DNA from: Rhizophagus prolifer | Taxonomy: Eukaryota; Glomeromycota; Glomeromycetes; Glomerales; Glomeraceae | Reading direction: 5' to 3' | DNA: 64,000 nucleotides | NCBI GenBank assembly: GCA_019425655.1 | Contig: NQWY01033760.1 | Span: 124,001-188,000 of the forward strand | Part shown: one piece after another, positions 33,361 to 43,747 of the stretch | Position numbering within the stretch: position 1 is the stretch's first letter | Layout: each line of letters begins with the position of its first letter | The notes under the pieces: generated by a model | Told to the model about the DNA's origin: nothing | What the model saw: the letters and a program-made list of their open reading frames with translations, nothing else | The model's database searches: none | Position numbers and translations under genes: made by a program

Positions 33361-35520
33361 TTAATCATTTTTTGTTGGACAGAGATTGATTAAAAAAGTA
33401 AAAAGATTCTCTTTATAATTTTTATTATTACTGTTTTCACCTAACAGATAAACCAATTCTTCTTGCCGAGGCTGACCAAAAGTAAGCCTGTAGTTTCCCA
33501 ATACATTTTTGATATAATTTAGTTTTTCTAAATCTCTACTGTATGGATACATTGGAATGATTGTTTTAATTGAATTAGCATTGTTCTTATCAGGAAAGTA
33601 CCAATATGGAATTAAATCACATTTTCCAAGTTTTTTAGCCTCAACAGTTGTATAGATGGTTTTCCAAATATTTTCATTCTCCTTTATAGATAAATCTTTG
33701 ACGTCCAATGATTCTATCATTTTATTTCGGATATTAAAACCCTTATATCGCTTTATTCTTCCTTCTCTCTGCTCCAGATCAATTGGGTTGTGGGGAAGAT
33801 TCCAATGAATTATTTTATTACAATAATAATGAAAATCTAGGCCCTCTTGACCAATCGAAGTAGATGTTAGAACAAAAGGTCTAAATGGAGAATTAAAAGC
33901 TTCTCTTATTTTAATAATTCTATTTGTACTTTTATTATCTGCCTTTCCGTCCATACCAAAAGGCATTGCATAATGAACACGCATTTTTAAATCTTTACTA
34001 TTATCAGATAGAGAATCAAAGGTTTTAACATCTAGTGAAGAAGTGGAAACGGATAAAATATCATCAATAAAAATAGCAATATCCCTGCTATTATATAATC
34101 CTCCTGAATCGTGAAGTTGATAAAAAAATTCATCAAGCATTGCTTGGATATTTCCATTGATACAATAGTCGAGAACATTATTGTAATATCCTGTTGTATT
34201 GAAAAACTTTTTTATTATAGCTATACTTTCAGGTTTATTAAATAAGGTACGAAAACTATTAGCAACGAAATGAGAGACATTTATTAATTTTTTCTCATCA
34301 GAAAATAATCTATAAAATGCCCTATAAGAACAAATAGCAGGTGATCCTAAACTCATTTTTGCCAAATATTCTGATAATTCTTCTAAATCATTATTTTCTA
34401 ATTTCGCCAAGCTGTCTTCAATTACATCTTTTTCAAAATTTTCTTTGAATTGCAGGAAAATATAATTTTTTTCATGCTTTATATCGTCATTTAGATGATC
34501 TAATTCTAGTCCTACTTTTTCTGGATTTTTAAACCAAGTAGCTGCTTCTTCTCTATTTATATGTTTGTCTAAAAACAATAAGGAATACCATTTCCAATTG
34601 TTTTTGTTTCCATTTTCAATTCCTATTTCTTGTATTCCTAGTATTTTAAGCTCTTCTATAATTTGCTTTTTTATTTGTTCAATTAATTTTTGATCAGACT
34701 GTTGTTCTTGCAATGCCAGCATAGGATCGATTATTTTAGCTAAACTAATGCATGGGTATGTAAGTGCATAGTTCATCAGGCTACTATGAGTTTCGTTGTT
34801 TCTATATACCAATAATGGATAAGGATATCGTCTGGAATCTGTTTTTGATCTACTTTGATTTTCTTCTTTTTGACGAACGTCATTGACAAGATAGTCTCCA
34901 ATTGAAAGTCTTTCAGCCTCATAAGAGACTAATGTAGAAATCATCCTAGGAACCATTTTCCATGCGGAGAAGATTAATGTTTTAGAAAACACTTCTTTTT
35001 CACTTTTTGAAATGTTCTTGTAAGGGTGATTATTTGTTTTGTAATATGGTAAAGTTGGTGGCAACCACAGATATTTCCATCCCTTACTTCTTAAATCCTC
35101 ATACAAAAGTCTTAGCTTAGGATTAGGCTCTAATTGAGATTTTTCAGGAATCAAGGGTTTATACTCAATAATTTTATCTCTGCTGATAAAAGCATTTTTT
35201 GCTTTTCTAACAGTTTTTTTTAAGGCAGTATGTTGATTAAATTTTTGTTGTAATACTTTAAAATGCTGATATTCGGATAAAAAAGAGAGTGGGTATGGTG
35301 CTGATTTTACATATTCTATAGGAACATTTAATTTAGCACCATAATTTTCATTCAAATCTTTTATAATCTGATCAATTAATATAAAATCATACAAATCTGA
35401 TTCATTAACAGGCAGTGTTTTAACTTCATTTTCTCTATTGTCATTAGGTTTTTCAACTAGGTTTCGTTCTGTGCGCGAAATTCCGGAGCAATTCAGTATC
35501 AAGCTGAGTAACCTTTTCAA
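33361..35520 (-). CDS. SNF2-type helicase, C-terminal piece (split gene)
   Basis: A frame of 719 residues carrying the second helicase lobe. VLTSTSIGQEGLDFHYYCNK near residue 548 is motif V, and LPHNPIDLEQREGRIKRYKG near 573 is motif VI with the arginine fingers. The central 400 residues are a family-specific helical insert. Its first ATG lies inside the end of the other piece (35453-36676), and the two frames overlap by 68 bases. One frame change thus separates the lobes of one roughly 1100-residue helicase. It is the last gene of the PIN/DUF6361/PLD operon. Confidence 0.8.
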   Translation of the reverse strand: MKRLLSLILNCSGISRTERNLVEKPNDNRENEVKTLPVNESDLYDFILIDQIIKDLNENYGAKLNVPIEYVKSAPYPLSFLSEYQHFKVLQQKFNQHTALKKTVRKAKNAFISRDKIIEYKPLIPEKSQLEPNPKLRLLYEDLRSKGWKYLWLPPTLPYYKTNNHPYKNISKSEKEVFSKTLIFSAWKMVPRMISTLVSYEAERLSIGDYLVNDVRQKEENQSRSKTDSRRYPYPLLVYRNNETHSSLMNYALTYPCISLAKIIDPMLALQEQQSDQKLIEQIKKQIIEELKILGIQEIGIENGNKNNWKWYSLLFLDKHINREEAATWFKNPEKVGLELDHLNDDIKHEKNYIFLQFKENFEKDVIEDSLAKLENNDLEELSEYLAKMSLGSPAICSYRAFYRLFSDEKKLINVSHFVANSFRTLFNKPESIAIIKKFFNTTGYYNNVLDYCINGNIQAMLDEFFYQLHDSGGLYNSRDIAIFIDDILSVSTSSLDVKTFDSLSDNSKDLKMRVHYAMPFGMDGKADNKSTNRIIKIREAFNSPFRPFVLTSTSIGQEGLDFHYYCNKIIHWNLPHNPIDLEQREGRIKRYKGFNIRNKMIESLDVKDLSIKENENIWKTIYTTVEAKKLGKCDLIPYWYFPDKNNANSIKTIIPMYPYSRDLEKLNYIKNVLGNYRLTFGQPRQEELVYLLGENSNNKNYKENLFTFLINLCPTKND

Positions 35521-36676
35521 TACTTTTTAATCCTTCAAAGTATCTCTGATTTAATTGGTCTAAATGACTCCATTGTTGTTTTGAATAGTCAGGAAATAAA
35601 AACGTCAGTACACTTTTAAATTCTTGGTAATGATCTTCTCCATGCAATTGCTCAAATTGTGTAGCATATGCTTTATAGGGAGTGGCGGATAATAATAAAA
35701 GTTTTACATTATCAATATTAAAAATTTCTTTTGCCAATTGCACACCAGGATTTTCTATTTCAGATTTGGCTTCAATAATTTGTTTAAATCTTTGAAATTC
35801 ATCTAAAATAAACAAATCCGCTTTTAAGTATTGTTTACAGGCACTAGCCAAACGAAGACGGATTTCCCCAATTATTTTATTAACAACTTGTGAATTAGGA
35901 ATGTAACTACTCGTATTTAATCCTCTTTTATTTTCAGGAATAATGCATTGCAAGATTTCAAGTAAATTCAGTGAAGAATGATTTTCAATATTCTGATTTA
36001 CTTTTTTATAAGATTTTTGAATTTCTTGTAAAAAAGTTGGATGAACATCATTTTTTAAACAAGCAATGAATTCTTCATCAATCTCAGATCTTATTTTCCT
36101 TTTTTGAGATATGATATCGTTTTCCCAATTATTAATATTCACAGTTGATCTCAAAAACCATTTAAGAGCTGTTTTACGAGTCCGGAAAAAACTTGTTGTA
36201 GACAATATTCTGTAGATTAAAATTCTCTCGTCTTTTTTTCCTGGCTTGCTATTGGTGTCAAAAGATGTATTCGGAGTTAAAGCTTTTATTTTTAAACGAA
36301 ATTTATTTTCCTTTTTCACATCCTCATAAGCAAGTGAAGTTAATCGATCATCCTCATCCGAGAAGTCCAAAACCTCATTACTATCGAAATCTTCTGTTCC
36401 TGCAAAAGGGATCAGTTTAGCAATATTTTGCTTAGCTAGTGCTTTGTTTGAGCAGATGTATATGACTTTAAAATCACTATTCCTTTCAAATGCCTCTAAA
36501 TATAGCTTAGCGACAATCCCTTTTGCAACTATAGTTTTACCAAGTCCCACTTCATCAGCAACGAGAAAGCGATTGTGCCCGTTTCTATAACTCTCTAATG
36601 CTTTTTCAACAGTATGTAACTGAAAATCTTTTAATTTATCTATTGTTTCAGCTATTGCTTCTTTAATTTTCATCAT
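35453..36676 (-). CDS. SNF2-type helicase, N-terminal piece (split gene)
   Basis: 407 residues with the first helicase lobe: LKDFQLHTVEKAL (Q-like) near 16, FLVADEVGLGKTIVAKGIV (Walker A) near 37, LFILDEFQRFK (DEFQ, motif II) near 285 and LLLLSATPYKAY (motif III) near 325. It ends shortly after FAHRT, where the family continues into the second lobe. The start overlaps the end of the PLD gene by 14 bases, so the two are coupled. Split SNF2 lobes would not work unless joined, so this is either a decayed gene or an assembly indel. Confidence 0.8.
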   Translation of the reverse strand: MMKIKEAIAETIDKLKDFQLHTVEKALESYRNGHNRFLVADEVGLGKTIVAKGIVAKLYLEAFERNSDFKVIYICSNKALAKQNIAKLIPFAGTEDFDSNEVLDFSDEDDRLTSLAYEDVKKENKFRLKIKALTPNTSFDTNSKPGKKDERILIYRILSTTSFFRTRKTALKWFLRSTVNINNWENDIISQKRKIRSEIDEEFIACLKNDVHPTFLQEIQKSYKKVNQNIENHSSLNLLEILQCIIPENKRGLNTSSYIPNSQVVNKIIGEIRLRLASACKQYLKADLFILDEFQRFKQIIEAKSEIENPGVQLAKEIFNIDNVKLLLLSATPYKAYATQFEQLHGEDHYQEFKSVLTFLFPDYSKQQWSHLDQLNQRYFEGLKSIEKVTQLDTELLRNFAHRTKPS

Positions 36677-38510
36677 TTAAGACTTTTTTAAATGTATCAA
36701 GTAGGGCCAATAAATCTTGTTCTATAATTGTTTGCTCTTCTATGTATTCGTCTCGCATGGTGTCCATCAAAGTAATAACTTGTTGTAGGGAATCTCTATC
36801 TCTGCTTAGTGCGTATAACAACTTTTCGTATAGAGGTATAGTTATTGAATCTTTAGAATTAACAATCTGTGATTGACTAGATTGCTTGTTTGTCATATCC
36901 ATATCAATACGTCCTAAGTTCAAAATTTCTTCCTTCGAAAGTAAGTATGCTAAATATTTCATTAACCGTTCTTTATTTCCAATCAGAAAACTTAGTATTT
37001 TTTTTAATCGTTCCTCTGGCAATTCAATGTCAAACGTACGGATAAAAGATTGTATTAATTGTGAATCAATATAAATCTCAAAAACTAAAAATGGAGTTAA
37101 TTCTTTTAAATGGAATCCTTTGAATTCATAAGACACTTGATTTTTGTTAATGATTCTAACATCATTTTTATTACAAGATAATAATCGAAATTTTACGTTC
37201 GATATCAAAGATTCCTGTAGAATTTCAGTATTTATCGTAATGAAAATATCATACGTATTTTCGGCATTAATAAGAAGTTTACCATTAATTTTTACTGAGG
37301 AAAGTTCATGATTAATTTTTCTGATCTGTTGTTCTGAAATATATTCTTTATCACCATCGTCAAGTTCTAAATTATTGGGATCATAAGGGATAAAAATCCC
37401 CTCACTTGATTTCTCAGCTTTTAAAAGAATTGATTTTAGAGTATCAGCAGGTGTGAGTTGTTTTTTAGAGCCACTTATCTTAGTCAAAAATTCGATATTC
37501 CAGGTACAATTTGCAGATCCAACAAACCAGCTTACTTGAGTCTTATTTTGGCTGACGTAAAGTTTTGAATGTAAATTCTGTCCGAAATCAAAAATTTCCT
37601 GTAGATCATCATCTGCGATTAATGAAGTATCATCTATATTTTCTTCATTTGAAGTTTCATGAGCACGAATAATTTTTTCTAAATTGGGATTGAATTGATA
37701 GATATTTTTGTTTATCAAAATACTTTGAGAAAGTTTTGAGAACTCATTGGATGAGGAAAAAAAATCAACTTGACGTGCTTTTTTTAAATAGTTATTAAAT
37801 GTGGTTATATCTAAAAATGGGCTAACAACAAGTAATTTATCAAATTGATTTTCTACTGTTAATAATGGGTGATTATTACCTTTTATTATCGGAAAAAATT
37901 CTAAAGTTTTACCAGCTAAGTCGTTTTCGAAATCAAGATATAATATTTCTTTTTTAATAAATATGGGTATTTGATTGCCCGATTTTTTTTCAAGATAGTT
38001 CAAGAAATCAAGCAGTGGCTTATTTGAGGATATTTTCTTTTTTCCTACTTCAGCATTTATCATCACAGCAGTATCCCAATCTTGACTAAAAGTAAGATTT
38101 CTGCTTGTGCAAATAAATTTGTACTTCTTTATATGTTTATTCTTTTTGTGTACATATCTGATCAGCCATATTTTGGGATGAAATGACTCATTATATTTAT
38201 CCGGCGTAATTTCGAAAATACTTTTTTCCCAATATGCCAGTAAATTACTGTAATACGGTGGGGATTTGATTTTACCTTTCTGACAAAAAATTATTGCTTT
38301 TTTCGGAATCTGTGTTATTGTGGCAAGTAGTTCATTAGTTATATTCTTATCTGTAATAAGATCCTTTCCATTAAATAAAGATACTGGCAAAAATAGTAAT
38401 GCCTCTAAATCTAATGAGTAAGTAGTCGCTATAACAAAATCAAAATTATAATCTGGTTCTGGCCTAATACTTTCTCCAAAATTAATACGGTCTTTTTGAG
38501 GGTCTAACAT
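36663..38510 (-). CDS. Phospholipase D-like nuclease with two HKD motifs
   Basis: A 615-residue protein. The first HKD-type motif is SFHPKIWLIR near residue 108 with a TSRNLT partner near 133. The second is NLHSKLYVSQ near 314 with VGSANCT near 330. Two such motifs form one PLD active site with the two catalytic His residues. The C-terminal 200 residues are an extra beta/helical region with no known motif. It lies 9 bases after the DUF6361 gene and overlaps the helicase start, so all three form one unit. PLD-helicase pairs occur in DISARM and other defence sets, but no methylase is found here. Confidence 0.82.
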   Translation of the reverse strand: MLDPQKDRINFGESIRPEPDYNFDFVIATTYSLDLEALLFLPVSLFNGKDLITDKNITNELLATITQIPKKAIIFCQKGKIKSPPYYSNLLAYWEKSIFEITPDKYNESFHPKIWLIRYVHKKNKHIKKYKFICTSRNLTFSQDWDTAVMINAEVGKKKISSNKPLLDFLNYLEKKSGNQIPIFIKKEILYLDFENDLAGKTLEFFPIIKGNNHPLLTVENQFDKLLVVSPFLDITTFNNYLKKARQVDFFSSSNEFSKLSQSILINKNIYQFNPNLEKIIRAHETSNEENIDDTSLIADDDLQEIFDFGQNLHSKLYVSQNKTQVSWFVGSANCTWNIEFLTKISGSKKQLTPADTLKSILLKAEKSSEGIFIPYDPNNLELDDGDKEYISEQQIRKINHELSSVKINGKLLINAENTYDIFITINTEILQESLISNVKFRLLSCNKNDVRIINKNQVSYEFKGFHLKELTPFLVFEIYIDSQLIQSFIRTFDIELPEERLKKILSFLIGNKERLMKYLAYLLSKEEILNLGRIDMDMTNKQSSQSQIVNSKDSITIPLYEKLLYALSRDRDSLQQVITLMDTMRDEYIEEQTIIEQDLLALLDTFKKVLNDEN

Positions 38511-38519
38511 ATAATCTTA

Positions 38520-39794
38520 CTATGATGCATTTTGAATATCTCGAAATAATGTTTTCACATTAAAAAATCTATATTGAAATATTGTTAGACCAATACGCTT
38601 ATTAGGAAGTATATCACTGTTATATTGTTTAGTCTGTTGTAATCTTGATTTTCTTCCTTTATTTTGATATTCTCGCTTTTTTAAAAGATTAATCACCGGT
38701 GATGATTCTAAATTCATTAGAGAACTAGGAGACTGAATAAGCTTCCAAAACTCAGAAATAAATAATTCGGCAGATTGAACTCTTCTATGAGATAACTTAA
38801 AAACGTTTTCTAGATCAAAAGAAGATTTATCTATTATTTTGTCTTCCAAATTAAATATTAGATATAAAGCTTCTGTCTCAAAGGCTTTATTATACTCATC
38901 CGGATGGAATTTTTTTTGTAAAATGTCATCATAAAGTAAATGAGCAATCTCCACAATTAGCGCAAAGTTATATGCAGTTTTTAAATTGTTTTTTATGGAG
39001 TCAATAATGTCAAGTTCTAAGGCTTTAACAACGAATTCTTGAAAATTGTTACAATTAAATAACAACATTTTCAACCGATCGTTTTTGACAAAAGAAGGAA
39101 TTAAGGATTGTTGTAACACAGGATTTTTAAAATGTAAAAATTGGCTTTTAAGAAAATCAGCTTCAGTAAGACTTAGATCTATAGATAAATTTTCAATATT
39201 ATTCCAATTACCTCCTGGAGATGGTACATTAATCCCGAATATACTATCTTCCCAACTCATTATATCATCATTATTTTCATCATCTGGTATAACAGATCTC
39301 TCGGTACTTTGATGTTTTTCAATATTATTAAGATAATTTTTTAGTGACAATTGATTAGTGCTTAAATCTTGGCTACGAATGCACCCAAAAGTATTAAGTC
39401 CTGTCCAATAGATTTCAGAAGGATTACGCTTTACACGCTTACTTTCGGAAAGTGTAATTCCAATAATACCTGTGTTATTTTGACCATAGTATTTATTTCT
39501 TAATATGTTTTTAATCTTATGCTCTTGATCCTGTAGATGATTTAGTAATGTATTCTTTGTATTTTTATTTTTCAAAGAACGAACATAATCAAGAAGAATA
39601 TAAGGGACAATAAAAAAGTATTTAGCTCTTGTTTGAATGGTTGAAACACCTGGGAAAAGCAAATTTGAAATATTGTCTCTTAAATAACCAACGCCAAGTT
39701 CATCCAATTGCCCTTCAGGGCGAATTTTTTCGATAATTTGTTTTACTCGTTCTCTGTCACGACTACTAAAGTCGATCCAACCTATTTGTGTCAT
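38520..39794 (-). CDS. DUF6361 family protein
   Basis: A 424-residue protein opening with TQIGWIDFSSRDRERVKQII and LDELGVGYLRDNISNLLFPG. This is the start of the DUF6361 family as I remember it. There is no signal peptide, membrane span or catalytic motif. It is charged and helical. The gene lies directly upstream of the PLD gene (9-base gap). Its role is unknown; a recognition or scaffold subunit of the helicase-nuclease unit is a guess. Confidence 0.7.
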   Translation of the reverse strand: MTQIGWIDFSSRDRERVKQIIEKIRPEGQLDELGVGYLRDNISNLLFPGVSTIQTRAKYFFIVPYILLDYVRSLKNKNTKNTLLNHLQDQEHKIKNILRNKYYGQNNTGIIGITLSESKRVKRNPSEIYWTGLNTFGCIRSQDLSTNQLSLKNYLNNIEKHQSTERSVIPDDENNDDIMSWEDSIFGINVPSPGGNWNNIENLSIDLSLTEADFLKSQFLHFKNPVLQQSLIPSFVKNDRLKMLLFNCNNFQEFVVKALELDIIDSIKNNLKTAYNFALIVEIAHLLYDDILQKKFHPDEYNKAFETEALYLIFNLEDKIIDKSSFDLENVFKLSHRRVQSAELFISEFWKLIQSPSSLMNLESSPVINLLKKREYQNKGRKSRLQQTKQYNSDILPNKRIGLTIFQYRFFNVKTLFRDIQNAS

Positions 39795-39875
39795 GTTTTT
39801 AGTTTTTATTTAGTATTTTTTTTACTTCTTTTATAATAATTGTTATTTTAAAAAAAAGTAAAATATTTATTTTAT

Positions 39876-41006
39876 TCACAAATTATTTAGAAAAGATTGT
39901 AAAGTAAAGTCTTTATGTATAAATAATATTTTAGTCTCAATATTCATAAAAGAATAAATCTGCATCGCTCTTCTTGCAAACTTTTTATCTGTAGTTATTA
40001 AATGTTCACAACCAGTGGCATATATTAGGTGTTCAATATCATAAATAGAACTTCGTATTGCTCTGTTATTATTTTTCTTACTATCAATTGTAAATGCAAT
40101 ATTATCTAATACATCATAGAGGGCATAAATCATTTGGCTTATTTGTGATACCTTTTTATCACTTTTTTTGAACTCATCTATCTGAAAGTGACATCCTGAG
40201 AAAAATAATAGTTGATAAAATAGTTTTTCATCAATTAGGCTAAAAATATCCTGATTATCTAATGCGCGAGAATATTTTTCATTCTGAATAGTTTCAAAAA
40301 AAACTGCACGATCATTACTTTTAATAATTCTTTTATTCTCTAATGCTTCTGATAAAGATATGTTTTCTAAAACTCTTTGATAAAAATAATTTGGCTCTTC
40401 GTTGTAGATTTCTAAATACTCGTCACGCATCATTATTACATGATTTTTAGTTAAATCTGCGATTGTTTTTAATCTAATATCTTGAAAAATATCAATCCTC
40501 ATTCGGTATACCTCCTCTAAATGTATAGGAGAAAAAACAATAATAATATTTTTTGATTTAACGAGTGATACTAATTCTTGTTTTTCAACCTGTTCAAAAA
40601 TATTGAAATCGAAATAAAAAATATCTGTTTTAAATTTGATTGGTCCACGACAGGGAATCTGATTATAGGTACTAGGGGTATTATCTATTATAACATCATT
40701 ATTTTTAGTTTTTTCCCAAATTTGAAGATTACGAGCAAGTTCTTTTAGATCTCCGTTATTATTTATCGTCATGTCTAAAATTTTATAGTAATAATCAAAA
40801 TCGTAACATGAAGCGCAACTTAAACAAGGATCCTGAATTATGTTTCTTATATATAGCTTTATTAAACATTCTAATAGTGCCTTAAGATTTTCAAGATCTA
40901 CTTTTTCTTTACTAAATTCTACTAGTTTTTTCTCAACTATATCAGAAAGAATTGCTAATTTCTCACAGTTTGTCTTTTTAGTAAAATTATAAGATTGATT
41001 CTTCAT
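39876..41006 (-). CDS. PIN-like domain protein
   Basis: A 376-residue protein whose second half looks like a PIN RNase fold. IFYFDFNIFEQ near residue 128 holds the first acidic residue, FSPIHLEEVYRMR near 157 the second. SIYDIEHLIYATGCEHLITTDKKFARRA near 321-348 supplies the two C-terminal Asp. The N-terminal 110 residues include a Cys-containing segment (CLSCASCYDFDYYY). It lies 81 bases before DUF6361 on the same strand. It may be part of that operon or a separate single-gene defence. No antitoxin-like partner is seen. Confidence 0.6.
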   Translation of the reverse strand: MKNQSYNFTKKTNCEKLAILSDIVEKKLVEFSKEKVDLENLKALLECLIKLYIRNIIQDPCLSCASCYDFDYYYKILDMTINNNGDLKELARNLQIWEKTKNNDVIIDNTPSTYNQIPCRGPIKFKTDIFYFDFNIFEQVEKQELVSLVKSKNIIIVFSPIHLEEVYRMRIDIFQDIRLKTIADLTKNHVIMMRDEYLEIYNEEPNYFYQRVLENISLSEALENKRIIKSNDRAVFFETIQNEKYSRALDNQDIFSLIDEKLFYQLLFFSGCHFQIDEFKKSDKKVSQISQMIYALYDVLDNIAFTIDSKKNNNRAIRSSIYDIEHLIYATGCEHLITTDKKFARRAMQIYSFMNIETKILFIHKDFTLQSFLNNL

Positions 41007-41190
41007 ACATTATTAATATTAGATTTAGCATAATTCAATAAATCTTTAGTAGTAAGACAAAAAAATTAGAGAAAAATTCCAACTGATTTTATTTTTTTGT
41101 TTTTCTAACTTTATCAATTAGCTCTACTCCTTATTATATAAAAATTTCTATTAGCTTTATTCAATAAAAATCAATTTTAGTGATTAAACT

Positions 41191-43455
41191 TTAATCTGTA
41201 CCTTTTATAACTCTTTCAACTTTATTAAAAATACTTTTTTCATAGTTATCGAAATTTGATTTTAGTTCATCAGATTTTGTTTTGTCATCTAAGCTCTCAT
41301 AATAATCGAGCACATTAGAAGGCACACCATAATCACTTGCAATTCGTCCATAATCAGATAATGCATTATATTCAAGTTTAACTAATAATCTGTCAATACC
41401 TGTAACTTCATCAAATGTTTTATTGGTTTCCTGAGATTGAATGAAACGATACATAATATTAAAAACTCCCAAATATTTAACAACTTGATATTTTAATGTA
41501 TTATAAACAAATTCTGCAGTTTCAGAGATAGCTTTGTCTACAGACATATTAGCCATTTTATATTTTACAGAGCCTGAAAAACCACTAGTTAAGTAAAAAT
41601 GGGTTAAGTGAGTTAATGTCGAATATTCGTTCGCTTCTCCTTTATAATCTATTAAGAATTGTAGCTTTGGGTTTTTTACTATTAGACGAATGACTTTTAA
41701 AACAATTTGAAAACCATCATAATCAATATCCATTCTAAAATTTATAGTTCTAATTAGCTCTTTAATATTATTAATTTCCGAGGGAGTTAATTTTTTGATT
41801 TCGTCGTAAATAGTAATCTTATCAAATCGACTTACTACCTTGTACAAATTGAAAATTTCATCAGGTATTTCTCGCTTATCTTGTTCAATCTTAATGTTTA
41901 TTTTTCTTGTTTTGTCAGATTCTGATAAGTATTCATCATTAGAATAAAACAAATCAATTTCATCTTTAGGTGCTTGTAAATCGTAATTTTTATGCTTAAT
42001 TCCATCTGGTTCCGAATCAATTGCTTTCATAAAATCATTTTGAAGCACAATGACCCTCCCAGAGTAATGGTATAAAAATCTGCCAGCTCTTCCTGCAATA
42101 TTTTTAGCATCAAACTTTTTAAGCTCTTTGTCTCCTTTTTTACTATGAAGTACTATCAGATTTTTAGCAGAAGTGTTTACACCTTCAGTAATAGTTGTTG
42201 TGGATAAAAGGACATTCAAATAACCATTATTAAATAATGAAATAATTTCTTTTTGGATATATTTTGGAACTAAACCGTGATGTATTCCAATTCCTTTCTC
42301 TAAAGATTTTACCACGACCCAATCTTTATTGAAATTTTTAGAAATATGGTTAATGAAATCTAAATAAATTGTATTAGAATGACTTTCGAAAACACCTGAT
42401 TCTAAAATATTTTTTGCGTAGTTCTCAGTGTATGCCCTCGTTGAACAATAAATAATACTGTTTTCACCGATTGTTTTTATCTGTTTAAGTATTTCTATTA
42501 GTCTTTCATTTTTACTATTGGATTGGAAATCAAATTGAAGCTGTTTATCAATTTCGATATGCTTCTTTGTTTTGATATCGTTATAAGCTTTATTTACAAT
42601 TTCGAATTGATTATAATTTAATAGTAAGATTTGATTTTTAGAAAGAAAATTATCAAACGAACCATTATATCCTCTTTTTTGTTGATTGTAAAATTCAATA
42701 TATGGTCCAGCAAGAAGAATATCAGAATTATTATCTAATGCATAGAAGACAGACAAACGATATGCTACATCTCTTTCGTTTTCTCTAATTTCTTCATCTA
42801 ATAAATACTCATTATCTATTTTGTAGATTTCATCAATGAATGCAAAATCAAAAGCTATTAAATTAGGACTTTTCTCTTTAAATGATAGGAAACGCTCTGG
42901 TGTGAAAATAAATAAATTATTATCTCCAAATTCTGTTATCTCACTTAGTGTATGAATATTATACTTCTCTCTAAAATATGAATATGATTCGTCTGAAATA
43001 AGCCTTTCTAAATTTTCTGATAGTAATGCAATTGTTGGAAAGATTAAAACCACATTTTTATAGCTCATCTTTTTAATTATCTCAAAAACAATATGTGTTT
43101 TCCCGAAAGATGTACTCGCTGAGAGAAAATATCTGTTTTTCTGATTGTGTTCAAATAGATTTAAAATATCCATTTGATACTTGTGAACTTTTCTTGTTTC
43201 TGTTGTATGCAGAGTACTTTCGTAAAGGAAAGATGAGAATGTATTTAAATTGAAGTCTTCAATTCCTATGGTTTGATTGAAACTATTTAGTAAATCATAA
43301 TAGTGAGGAATCCCTACAGCATTGGATATATATTTGAGGAACTTTAAATCTGATTGATTTAAGTTATCTGATTTAATAATATCAAAATAATCACAAACTG
43401 ACTTTACTATTACATCGTTTGTAAAGACATTAGTGGTTTCTTCGATTCTATCCAT
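41191..43455 (-). CDS. hamB: Hachiman helicase HamB
   Basis: A 754-residue SF2 helicase. FLSASTSFGKTHIVFEII (Walker A variant with SFGKT) lies near residue 105, FDFAFIDEIYKID (motif II) near 202, SIIYCSTRAYTENYA near 323, and VLLSTTTITEGVNTSAKN near 414 followed by NIAGRAGRFLYH (motif VI) near 447. The STSFGK form and layout match HamB, and the upstream gene is a HamA-type DUF1837 nuclease. The two overlap at 43410-43455. HamB controls the nuclease in a complex that senses invading DNA. Confidence 0.82.
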   Translation of the reverse strand: MDRIEETTNVFTNDVIVKSVCDYFDIIKSDNLNQSDLKFLKYISNAVGIPHYYDLLNSFNQTIGIEDFNLNTFSSFLYESTLHTTETRKVHKYQMDILNLFEHNQKNRYFLSASTSFGKTHIVFEIIKKMSYKNVVLIFPTIALLSENLERLISDESYSYFREKYNIHTLSEITEFGDNNLFIFTPERFLSFKEKSPNLIAFDFAFIDEIYKIDNEYLLDEEIRENERDVAYRLSVFYALDNNSDILLAGPYIEFYNQQKRGYNGSFDNFLSKNQILLLNYNQFEIVNKAYNDIKTKKHIEIDKQLQFDFQSNSKNERLIEILKQIKTIGENSIIYCSTRAYTENYAKNILESGVFESHSNTIYLDFINHISKNFNKDWVVVKSLEKGIGIHHGLVPKYIQKEIISLFNNGYLNVLLSTTTITEGVNTSAKNLIVLHSKKGDKELKKFDAKNIAGRAGRFLYHYSGRVIVLQNDFMKAIDSEPDGIKHKNYDLQAPKDEIDLFYSNDEYLSESDKTRKINIKIEQDKREIPDEIFNLYKVVSRFDKITIYDEIKKLTPSEINNIKELIRTINFRMDIDYDGFQIVLKVIRLIVKNPKLQFLIDYKGEANEYSTLTHLTHFYLTSGFSGSVKYKMANMSVDKAISETAEFVYNTLKYQVVKYLGVFNIMYRFIQSQETNKTFDEVTGIDRLLVKLEYNALSDYGRIASDYGVPSNVLDYYESLDDKTKSDELKSNFDNYEKSIFNKVERVIKGTD

Positions 43456-43682
43456 TTTATTACCTCTTCTTTTATTAGTTTAACATCTTTCATCGGAATT
43501 AAGATGAAAAATATTGAATATGGAATTGAAAGACTATAAGTAGTTGATGAATATTCGCTTTGAATATGTATAGGAATGTTCTTTATACTTTCATCATATC
43601 CAGCGCTATCTTCTTCATATAGAAGCATAACAGGATAAATAAGTTTCATATTATGCTGTTTAATTTCATCCGTTATTGACAA
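43410..43682 (-). CDS. hamA: Hachiman nuclease HamA, C-terminal piece (split gene)
   Basis: 90 residues in a frame that stays open upstream of its first ATG. It is the tail of the HamA protein (PVMLLYEEDSAGYD, later FFILIPMKDVKLIKE), which normally follows the nuclease core. It overlaps the hamB start by 46 bases. The rest of HamA is in another frame at 43748-44320, so the gene is split by one break and is probably not working as sequenced. Confidence 0.7.
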   Translation of the reverse strand: MSITDEIKQHNMKLIYPVMLLYEEDSAGYDESIKNIPIHIQSEYSSTTYSLSIPYSIFFILIPMKDVKLIKEEVIKWIESKKPLMSLQTM

Positions 43683-43747
43683 ATATGGATTTTCTTTCCA
43701 GTCATTTATTACAGTTTCAATTTTCGAACCTTTGTATTGTAGATTAT

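Noticed and set aside
33361-39794. Complete DISARM system
   Set aside because: PLD and SNF2 members are present, but no methyltransferase and no DrmA/DrmB-like gene is found.
39876-41006. Toxin-antitoxin pair around the PIN-like gene
   Set aside because: No small partner gene lies on either side, and the protein is far longer than VapC-type PIN proteins.
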